In this document: in pieces, positions 17,332 through 24,577 of the stretch
Numbering within the stretch: position 1 is the first letter of the stretch
How the letters are laid out: each line of letters opens with the position of its first letter
Origin: Planctomycetales bacterium
Lineage (GTDB): Bacteria > Planctomycetota > Planctomycetia > Planctomycetales > Planctomycetaceae
Assembly: GCA_028285345.1 (NCBI GenBank)
Contig: JANQPT010000048.1
Location: forward strand, 1 to 64,000
DNA length: 64,000 bases
Direction: 5' to 3'
Notes under the pieces: model-generated
What the model saw: the letters and a program-made list of their open reading frames with translations, nothing else
Told to the model about the DNA's origin: nothing
The model's database searches: none
Position numbers and translations under genes: made by a program

Positions 17332-18221
17332 GTCTCACCGTTTGCGTGTTCGGGCAGCACTGCCAGCTTTCCGCCATAGGTCGTTCGCAAATTCTCGACC
17401 GTAAACACGTCGCCGACCGGGCCATACGCGACGACATGACGATTCAGCAACAACACGTCATCGAAGTAGTCGGCGACCGACTGCAGATCGTGATGAATGA
17501 CTAGAATCGTCCGCCCGGTATCACGCTGAGTGCGTAGCAGTTCAATGATGGCCGCTTCAGTTGCGGCGTCGACACCGGCGAACGGTTCATCCATCAAGTA
17601 CAAGTCCGCCTCTTGCGCTAACGCCCGGGCCAAGAACACGCGCTGTTGTTGGCCGCCCGACAAATTGGAGATCTGCCGATGGGCGTACGAAGACATGTGC
17701 ACTTGGTCCAAACTGCGCCGACAGATTTCGCGCTGCTTCCGTCCGGGACGGCGGAACAAGCCTAATGTCCCATACGTCCCCATCATTACGACGTCGTGGA
17801 CGGTGACGGGAAAATCCCAGTCGACCGATTCGCGCTGCGGCACGTAACCGATGGCGCCTGGCTGTTTCTTCAGTGGCTTCCCGTTGATCAGAATCGTGCC
17901 TGACTGCAGCGGCAGCAATCCCATGATCGCCTTGATCAGCGTCGTTTTGCCGGCGCCGTTGGGACCGACGACCCCCACAATACGCCCAGCAAAAACATCC
18001 AGATCGACGTTCCACAGCACCGCCTTGCGATCGTAGCTGACGGTCAAACTGCGAACCGACAGCGGCAACGGCCGATCGGCGCCAAGACTGGAGTCAGGCA
18101 GATTCGGTCGACCCTCGTCAGCGGAGCCTTGTTCGCCCTGCGGGATCATTGAAGTATCAGTGGCACTTTTGATGGGGAGCATGGATTCGAGAGCCGCGGA
18201 AGTTCCGTCAACATGTCGCAT
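17328..18221 (-). CDS. Metal ABC transporter ATP-binding protein (TroB/MntB-like)
   Basis: A 297-residue ATPase. After a ~50-residue N-terminal extension it shows Walker A (VGPNGAGKTTLIKAIMG), a Q-loop near GYVPQRE, the ABC signature LSGGQQQRVFLARAL, Walker B LYLMDEPFAGVD and the switch histidine in LVIHHDL. It energises import by the two downstream permeases. Start codon choice within the poorly conserved first 50 residues is uncertain. It lies 23 bp after the binding-protein gene. Confidence 0.92.
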   Translation of the reverse strand: MRHVDGTSAALESMLPIKSATDTSMIPQGEQGSADEGRPNLPDSSLGADRPLPLSVRSLTVSYDRKAVLWNVDLDVFAGRIVGVVGPNGAGKTTLIKAIMGLLPLQSGTILINGKPLKKQPGAIGYVPQRESVDWDFPVTVHDVVMMGTYGTLGLFRRPGRKQREICRRSLDQVHMSSYAHRQISNLSGGQQQRVFLARALAQEADLYLMDEPFAGVDAATEAAIIELLRTQRDTGRTILVIHHDLQSVADYFDDVLLLNRHVVAYGPVGDVFTVENLRTTYGGKLAVLPEHANGET

Positions 18222-18244
18222 CGGTCTTCGGATTGCGAGACGAA

Positions 18245-19171
18245 CTATTCGTTCGCCGGATCGCCATTCAGGCCGCCGACAATGTGGTCAGTATTCGTCT
18301 TAATCATTTCCACATAGGTCTCCGCGCCGGATCCGGGACCACCCAAGGCATCCGAGAAGAGTTCAGGACCCAAGCTCGCACCGCTGTCATCCGCGACTCG
18401 CTGAATGGCCGCCCGAGGCACGCTGGTTTCAGGAAAAATCGACTTCAGTTGTTGCTTCTTGATGAGATCAACCGCATCAGTGATCGCCTTCAGGCCCGCT
18501 TCGGACTCCGTGCTGATCCCTTGAATCCCAGCCACGCTCAGTCCGTAAGCTCGACCGTAGTAATTGAAGGCGTCGTGGCTGGTAATCAGCCACCGCTGTC
18601 CGGCGGGAATCTCGGCGACTCGAGTGCGGCACTCCTCGTGCAGTTCGTCGAGTTCTTTCATATAGGCATCGGTGCGCGTGCGGTACGCATCCGCGTGATC
18701 TTTGTCCTGTTCGATCAGCGCGTCGGCCATCGTTTGGACACAGCGGCGCCACAACGTCACATCATGCCACACATGAGGGTCGTGCAGTCCCCCTTCCCAT
18801 CCGAGCAGCTGCTCCTCGGGAATGTCGCTCGCGACAGCGACCGTCTTGTGGCCGCTTGACTGCATCTTCTCGAAAATCTCGTGCAGATTACCTTCGAGAT
18901 GCAAACCATGGTAAAAGACGACGTCCGCGGCCTGAATGCGGATACGGTCTTGTGGAGTGGGCTGATACAGGTGGGGATCAACGCCCGGCCCCATCAAGTA
19001 GTCGACCTCGGCATCTTCACCGACAATCTGACCGGCCGCGTCGGCGATCATCTGGGTCGTCGCCAGAATCTTGAGTTTTCCCGGCTGAGAGGAGTCCGCG
19101 TTCTTGGCGGAGGAGCCCATACAACCGGCGATCAGTCCCGCCACCAAGAGAATTGCTACTGTTTTTTGCAT
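18245..19171 (-). CDS. Metal ABC transporter substrate-binding lipoprotein (TroA/MntC-like, predicted Mn/Fe type)
   Basis: A 308-residue cluster A-I solute-binding protein. The lipobox LIAGC17 marks it as a lipoprotein. Likely metal ligands can be read: His in GVDPHLYQPT, His in DPHVWHD, Glu in GISTESEAG and Asp in LFSDALGG. This His-His-Glu-Asp set is known from Mn/Fe binders such as PsaA and MntC, while zinc binders use a third His. It heads the operon. The start at 19171 is chosen because it gives a normal lipoprotein signal; the frame is open further upstream. Confidence 0.88.
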   Translation of the reverse strand: MQKTVAILLVAGLIAGCMGSSAKNADSSQPGKLKILATTQMIADAAGQIVGEDAEVDYLMGPGVDPHLYQPTPQDRIRIQAADVVFYHGLHLEGNLHEIFEKMQSSGHKTVAVASDIPEEQLLGWEGGLHDPHVWHDVTLWRRCVQTMADALIEQDKDHADAYRTRTDAYMKELDELHEECRTRVAEIPAGQRWLITSHDAFNYYGRAYGLSVAGIQGISTESEAGLKAITDAVDLIKKQQLKSIFPETSVPRAAIQRVADDSGASLGPELFSDALGGPGSGAETYVEMIKTNTDHIVGGLNGDPANE

Positions 19172-19342
19172 AGATCGAAGCTTTACCTTTGCGGGGGGAG
19201 AAGAGAACGAGACCGCTGAGAGACAGCGCAGCACGACGGACCGATAGCCCGACCTGTTCCAATCGGGAGCGCGCGCCAAGTCGGCTCTCTCTTCGATGGC
19301 AACCGGGCGGCTTTAGACGTACAATCGCAATCGACATTAGAG

Positions 19343-19371
19343 GTCACGTGCGAAACGATAGTTCGCGTGAC
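19343..19371. promoter_or_regulatory. Candidate operator palindrome between metal ABC operon and DtxR regulator
   Basis: GTCACGTGCGAA followed by a 7-bp spacer (ACGATAG) and TTCGCGTGAC: an imperfect inverted repeat located 172 bp upstream of the binding-protein gene and 99 bp upstream of the regulator start. Its position between divergent genes suggests an operator for both. Binding by the DtxR-like protein is inferred, not shown. Confidence 0.4.
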
Positions 19372-19469
19372 TCACCCCAATCACGCCTCGTATCTTGGCA
19401 ATTCGCCCGCCGAAAGTCAATCGAGCCACCAACTTTTTTTGATTGATCAAAATTTCCAAACCGCTGAGT

Positions 19470-20141
19470 ATGCCCAGCCTTACAGTCGAAAACTACCTGA
19501 AAACCATCCTGCAGATCTGCGTGCAGACCGGCTCGGAATGGGCATCAACCGGACAAATCGCCTCCGGCTTGAGTGTCTCACCGGGGACCGTGACCAGTAT
19601 GCTCAAAACGCTCTCCGACAGCAGCTTGGCAAAGTACAAGCCCTACTCCGGCGTGCGGCTCACCAAGCAGGGGCGGATGCTGGCGGTACGCATGTTGCGG
19701 CGGCACCGGTTGCTGGAGCTGTTCCTGGTAAAAACGCTCGACCTGACGTGGGATCAGGTCCACGACGAAGCGGAGCGGATGGAGCATGCCGTCAGCGACG
19801 AACTGATCGACCGTATCGATCAGTACCTGGGACATCCGGAGGTGGATCCGCATGGAGACCCGATTCCCTCAGCCGATGGCACCTTGAGCGGGGAGAACGC
19901 CGGAATTCCGCTCGCGGAAACCGAAGGGGGCGAAACCGTGCGAATCGTCCGCGTGCGCAATCAAGCGCCTGAGTTTTTGCGGTACTTGTCTGAGCATGGT
20001 GTCGCGTTGGGCGAAGTCGGGACCGTGCAGGAAAACAGCGACGCGGGCGGCATCGTTTCCGTACAGATGCCGGAAAAACTGGTGACGCTGGGACAGGCGG
20101 CGGCGGAGATGTTGTATGTGGAACGCGTGACAGCTGATTGA
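19470..20141 (+). CDS. DtxR/MntR-family metal-dependent transcriptional regulator
   Basis: A 223-residue protein. The N-terminal winged helix (YLKTILQICVQTGSEWASTG, then SVSPGTVTSMLKTL) is followed by the dimerisation and metal-binding region (MLRRHRLLELFL, then HDEAERMEHAVSDELIDRID). A C-terminal FeoA/SH3-like domain starts at about residue 150 (VRIVRVRNQAPEFLRYLSEHG). I place the start at ATG 19470, matching the family N-terminus; a TTG at 19443 is an alternative. It is divergent from the metal ABC operon and is the obvious candidate repressor for it. Confidence 0.88.
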   Translation: MPSLTVENYLKTILQICVQTGSEWASTGQIASGLSVSPGTVTSMLKTLSDSSLAKYKPYSGVRLTKQGRMLAVRMLRRHRLLELFLVKTLDLTWDQVHDEAERMEHAVSDELIDRIDQYLGHPEVDPHGDPIPSADGTLSGENAGIPLAETEGGETVRIVRVRNQAPEFLRYLSEHGVALGEVGTVQENSDAGGIVSVQMPEKLVTLGQAAAEMLYVERVTAD

Positions 20142-20198
20142 CCGGCCTGTCGCGTAGGCGTCCCCTCCCCTACCCCGAATCAGCCTGGGCGAATCCGA

Positions 20199-22004
20199 TC
20201 ACGCACGCACTTCAAGCTCTTCCCAACGCCGATAGCTCTCGCTCAATTGCTCTTCAAGCTCTTTCAACTGCGCGGTTGCCCGTGCAATCTCTTCACCCGA
20301 CTGCTTGAAAAACGCCGGGTCCGCCATCGCTGCTTGCAAGTCGGCGATTTGCTGCTCCAACTCATGCAACTGCTCGGGGAGTTCGTCAAGTTCGCGGCGT
20401 TCCTTGTAACTCAGTTTTTGAGGTCCGTCCGCGCCTGACTTATTCGGTTTTTGTTTCTTTGCCGGTCGATTCTCCGTCGAGCTTTGCGGCCGTGTAGCTT
20501 GCGATTGCAACACATAATCGTCATATCCGCCGGCGTATTCTTTGATTTGCCCCTGGCCTTCGAACACCAGTGTGGCCGTCACGACATTGTTGAGAAACGC
20601 CCGGTCGTGGCTGACGATCAGGAGCGTGCCGCGATAGTCGGCGACCAACTCTTCCAGCAATTCCAATGTCTCGGTGTCCAAGTCATTGGTCGGTTCGTCG
20701 AGCACAATCATGTTGGAGGGCCGCTTGAACAATTTGGCCAACATCAGCCGGTTGCGTTCGCCGCCCGAGAGGTAGCGCGCGGGGCGGCGGGCACGCTCGG
20801 GCGTGAATAGAAAATCCTGAAGGTAACCGTAGATGTGCCGTTGTTTTCCGTTGATCACCAGCTGTTCTTGTCCTTCGCCCACGTTTTCCGCAACCGTCTT
20901 GTCTTCGTCGATCCGCTCCCGCAATTGGTCAAAGTAGGCGATCTGCAGATTCGTGCCGTGCCGGATCGTGCCGCTATCGGGCTGCAAGTCGCCTAATAGC
21001 AATTTCAGCAGCGTTGTCTTTCCCGCGCCGTTTCGGCCGATGATCCCGATGCGATCGCCGCGAGTGATCAACGTGGAAAGGTCCTTCACGACCGGATCTG
21101 CGTCGTAAGCGAAGGTCACATGCTGCGCATCAAGCACCAACTGCCCGGAGCGCTCCCCCTCGTCGACCTCCATCTTGACGTTGCCGATTTGCCGCCGGCG
21201 CTGCCGGCGTTCTTCCCGCATTTTTTTCAGTGCCCGGACCCGGCCCTCGTTGCGCGTCCGGCGGGCTTTGATGCCTTGCCGGATCCAAACCTCCTCCTCC
21301 GCCAACTTGCGATCAAAGGCGGCGTTTTGTTTCTCCTCGGCGTCGAGTGCCGCCTGTCGGCGCTGCAAAAAGGTCTGATAGTCGCAGGTCCAGTCAAACA
21401 GGCGTCCGCGGTCGATCTCGACAATCCGCGTGGCCACTTCCTGCAAGAATACGCGATCGTGAGTCACCACAATGAGCGTCCCCGCGTACGACTTTAGGAA
21501 TCCCTCCAGCCAAGTGATCGAATCGATATCAAGATGGTTCGTCGGTTCATCGAGCAACAAGATGTCCGGCTCGCCGACGAGTGCTTGCGCCAGCAGGACG
21601 CGGCGTTTCATGCCCGACGACAACTCTGCGAAAAGCCCGTCGCCCTCCAGCTTCATCCGGGTCATAACCGTCTCAACGGTGCGCTCCCGCTGCCATTGGT
21701 CCTCATCGGCGGGAGCCGCCTCATCGTCCGCCAAGCCGTCGGCAATGACATCCGCCACGCATCGATGCTCACCCTGCGGGACTTCTTGGACAAGCCGGGC
21801 GACGCTGAGTCCGTTGCCGCGCACGATGTCCCCGTCATCGGGGTCCAGTTCTCCGGCCAGTATCGACAGCAGCGTCGATTTGCCGGTTCCGTTGCGTCCC
21901 AACAGGCCGATCCGTTCACCCCGGTCAATTTCCAAAGCGATTTCGTCCAGCAGCAACGGCCCGTCCCAGGCAAACGAGACTCGGCTCAGACTCAAGAGTG
22001 ACAT
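20199..22004 (-). CDS. uup: ABC-F family ATPase, Uup-like
   Basis: A 601-residue soluble protein with two ABC domains. Walker A motifs are LLGRNGTGKSTLLSIL (about residue 35) and IIGRNGAGKTTLLKLL. The signatures are LSSGMKRRVLLAQ and LSGGERNRLMLAK. A charged linker (EEEVWIRQGIKARRTRNEGR) joins them. The C-terminal ~80 residues form the coiled coil characteristic of Uup (EQLHELEQQIADLQAAMAD). Uup is associated with ribosome or DNA-related quality control and with transposon precise excision. It is convergent with the DtxR-type gene. Confidence 0.85.
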   Translation of the reverse strand: MSLLSLSRVSFAWDGPLLLDEIALEIDRGERIGLLGRNGTGKSTLLSILAGELDPDDGDIVRGNGLSVARLVQEVPQGEHRCVADVIADGLADDEAAPADEDQWQRERTVETVMTRMKLEGDGLFAELSSGMKRRVLLAQALVGEPDILLLDEPTNHLDIDSITWLEGFLKSYAGTLIVVTHDRVFLQEVATRIVEIDRGRLFDWTCDYQTFLQRRQAALDAEEKQNAAFDRKLAEEEVWIRQGIKARRTRNEGRVRALKKMREERRQRRRQIGNVKMEVDEGERSGQLVLDAQHVTFAYDADPVVKDLSTLITRGDRIGIIGRNGAGKTTLLKLLLGDLQPDSGTIRHGTNLQIAYFDQLRERIDEDKTVAENVGEGQEQLVINGKQRHIYGYLQDFLFTPERARRPARYLSGGERNRLMLAKLFKRPSNMIVLDEPTNDLDTETLELLEELVADYRGTLLIVSHDRAFLNNVVTATLVFEGQGQIKEYAGGYDDYVLQSQATRPQSSTENRPAKKQKPNKSGADGPQKLSYKERRELDELPEQLHELEQQIADLQAAMADPAFFKQSGEEIARATAQLKELEEQLSESYRRWEELEVRA

Positions 22005-22123
22005 GCGGTTTCGTCAAGTTTGCAAGGCGATCAGTGGAGTTTTCGCGGCTGTGCGATTCACCGCCTGTGTACCACTCCGCCGGTCGGCCTGCAATCCTCA
22101 AGCGCCGAGAAATGCCTCGCCGG

Positions 22124-23098
22124 CTACTCAAAAGTCAGCAAAAACCGCAACGCCGGCGGATCTGTGATCTCGCGGGGAGGGTCGCGCCACAACCGCACCT
22201 CCATCGCCGCAGGCAGCGACGTGATGCGAAACTCAGCCAATTCCGACTGCGGCGGGCTGATCTCGTTACAGCCTTTGTCGCGTCCACAATCGTAACCATG
22301 CCGGAAAAACTGCTCGATCGCGATGAGCTGAGGACGTCCTAGCGGATGGACGACGTTCGACGACGCCTGGGGCAAGATGGCCGCGTAGTTCAAGTTCATG
22401 TCGGACGCGTTGAGCGCCCAAAGCCGAATCGACAATGCGTCAGTCGAGATCGGTATTTGCCTGGTTTCACTCACTTCTTCGAGATATCGAGTGACGTCAT
22501 AGTGCACCTCAGCCCGGGCGAGGTTCGGATGCCATGTCAACGTCAGCGGACGACAACGCCCATCAAACAGACTGGTGTCCGGCCCGTCTTGACGAGTGCC
22601 CGTGACCGCTTCATGACTTTGCCCGTCGAAATCGTCCACCGCAATGACATCTGCGGCAATCAGCAGGTAGGGGTTCAGAACGAAAAATGACTCCGCGGCA
22701 ATGCCCCTGTTTGACGACGAATCGCCGTCGCCATCTGCTTGTTTGACGGACGACTTCCAGGGAACTCGATTCCGAAGTCGGCTGAACAGAGCGCGGGAGG
22801 GCTCATAGTTCTTCCCGATCAGTAGCGGATGTCGCCAGACCTCCTGCATCCGCAACCGCATGATTTCCTCGACGGTGAGACCGTCGAATTCGCGCGGCGC
22901 CAGAATCGGAACGGCATAGCTCCCTTCGAATACAGCCTCGTCGCCGATGAGCAAATGGTTCGGATTGACCTCCGCCAGTACGGGCTGAATGGGATATTCG
23001 ATCAGCCAGCAAATCAGACCTGAGACGACCGCAAACGACAGGAGCTGTCGAAAACTAGTCCGCCGTCGGCCGGGCGTGGTCTCCTGGAACTCGGACAT
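22124..23098 (-). CDS. Hypothetical protein with N-terminal membrane anchor
   Basis: A 324-residue protein. An arginine-rich N-terminus is followed by one hydrophobic segment (LLSFAVVSGLICWLIEYPI), so it is either anchored or secreted with an uncleaved signal. The middle contains VLNPYLLIAADVIAVDDFDG. Near the C-terminus two cysteines occur in HGYDCGRDKGCNEI. I do not recognise the family. It is followed by Uup on the same strand after a 119-bp gap. Confidence 0.65.
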   Translation of the reverse strand: MSEFQETTPGRRRTSFRQLLSFAVVSGLICWLIEYPIQPVLAEVNPNHLLIGDEAVFEGSYAVPILAPREFDGLTVEEIMRLRMQEVWRHPLLIGKNYEPSRALFSRLRNRVPWKSSVKQADGDGDSSSNRGIAAESFFVLNPYLLIAADVIAVDDFDGQSHEAVTGTRQDGPDTSLFDGRCRPLTLTWHPNLARAEVHYDVTRYLEEVSETRQIPISTDALSIRLWALNASDMNLNYAAILPQASSNVVHPLGRPQLIAIEQFFRHGYDCGRDKGCNEISPPQSELAEFRITSLPAAMEVRLWRDPPREITDPPALRFLLTFE

Positions 23099-23355
23099 GA
23101 CAAATTGCCTGCATCAAGGGGCCGTTCAAGGACGTGAGCATCGACTACAATCATAGCTTATGGCTCCCTACTTCCGACGGCTGTACGGAGTTCTCCAGCC
23201 GACAAAGTCGCACAATCGTTTTCACCACTACACTCAATTCTGTCGGCACTGGCGGCGATCCGTTGGGAGTGCATGGATTGACCGATCACCGTTGCCGCAC
23301 CTACATTGCGCTCGTTTGGTGGGCTGATCAGTCTTCGTAGAGCAAGCGTCTTGTT

Positions 23356-24360
23356 ATGTCCGTGCTGGGTCTCGATATCGGCGGTGCAAATCTTAAAGCG
23401 GCGAACGCGCAGGGAGATGCCGCGGTCCGCAGTTTTGAGATCTGGAAGTCGCCGCACGAACTCGAATCGGAACTCCGTCAGATCGCCGGACAGTTTTCTC
23501 CCACGTCAAGCTGGGCAGTCACGATGACCGCCGAATTGGCGGACTGCTTTCCGTCCAAAGCGGCGGGTGTCGAGTTTGTTATCGAAGCGGTCCAAAACGC
23601 CGCAGAAGGGAAGCCGACACGCTTCTGGAGAACGGACGGAGGCTGGGTGTCTCCGGCCGGCGCGGTTCAAGAACCGCTGAAAGTCGCCGCTGCCAACTGG
23701 CATCTGCAAGCAGAATGGGCGGCCCGACACTTCGGCATCGCGCGCGGGCTGCTGATCGACGTCGGCTCCACAACAACCGACATCATTCCTCTGCGAGATC
23801 AGCACGTACATTCGACAGGATTGACCGATGTGGAACGTCTCTTGTCGTCAGAGCTTCTCTACAACGGTTTTCGCCGTACGCCGATATGCGCCATCGTGTC
23901 GGAGCTGCCCTTCCAAGACCGCATGTGCCCGGTCGCAGCAGAGTGGTTTGCCACCACGCTTGACGTCTATCTTTTGCTGGGCGACATCGAGCCCGATGCC
24001 GACGACTTGGGCACAGCAGACGGCCGGCCGGCCACGATCGAGTTTGCTCACGGACGATTGGCACGCACGCTCTGTTGTGATCGCACGGAAGTGACGATTG
24101 AGGAAGCCCGTTCTGCAGCGCGATTTGTGGCGGATCGGCACGAACAGGTTCTCGCCGAGGCGATACAGCGAGTCTGTCCGGTTCCGGCCGAAGATCTCCG
24201 GGCAGTGGTACTTTCCGGTTCAGGCGCCGTCCTCGCACAGCGGGCACTGAAGCGAGTTTCCAGCTCACAAGACGGCGAGATTATCTCGCTTGCCAAACAC
24301 GTCTCTCCACCGGCAGCCGAGGCGGCAGCCGCCTATGCTGCGGCCTGCTTAGCCGAATAA
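23356..24360 (+). CDS. Hydantoinase/oxoprolinase-type ASKHA protein, MfnF-like (H4MPT-linked C1 pathway family)
   Basis: A 334-residue protein with the actin/hexokinase-like phosphate loops LGLDIGGANLKAA (residues 4-16) and LIDVGSTTTDIIPLRD (about 135-150), and an adenosine-motif-like VLSGSGAVLAQRAL near the C-terminus. This is the pattern of the family annotated as probable H4MPT-linked C1-transfer pathway protein, which includes methanogen MfnF. MfnF couples the aminomethylfuran and glutamyltyramine units of methanofuran. Planctomycetes are known to carry H4MPT/methanofuran-type formaldehyde oxidation genes. No other C1 gene is in this window. Assignment to the family is fairly secure; the precise reaction is inferred. 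Confidence 0.8.
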   Translation: MSVLGLDIGGANLKAANAQGDAAVRSFEIWKSPHELESELRQIAGQFSPTSSWAVTMTAELADCFPSKAAGVEFVIEAVQNAAEGKPTRFWRTDGGWVSPAGAVQEPLKVAAANWHLQAEWAARHFGIARGLLIDVGSTTTDIIPLRDQHVHSTGLTDVERLLSSELLYNGFRRTPICAIVSELPFQDRMCPVAAEWFATTLDVYLLLGDIEPDADDLGTADGRPATIEFAHGRLARTLCCDRTEVTIEEARSAARFVADRHEQVLAEAIQRVCPVPAEDLRAVVLSGSGAVLAQRALKRVSSSQDGEIISLAKHVSPPAAEAAAAYAAACLAE

Positions 24361-24577
24361 CAACCGCCGCGCCGTTGATGAATACGGTCGTAAATGTCGG
24401 CCAACGAACCGGTCCGACCGCTTCGAACGTCATATCCCAACCAAGTCACACGTCCATCTCAACCAGAACGGCGGTCCAGCAGGCCGCAGGGGCGGTCGAT
24501 GCTAACGAAGGTCCCTTGCCGCCCATGTTGCCGAAGAGACTGCTCGCGATGCCGCAGTCCCGCACCGGAAGTTTGAC

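Noticed and set aside
23134-23340. Small ORF upstream of the MfnF-like gene
   Set aside because: No ribosome binding site and no family resemblance; probably non-coding.
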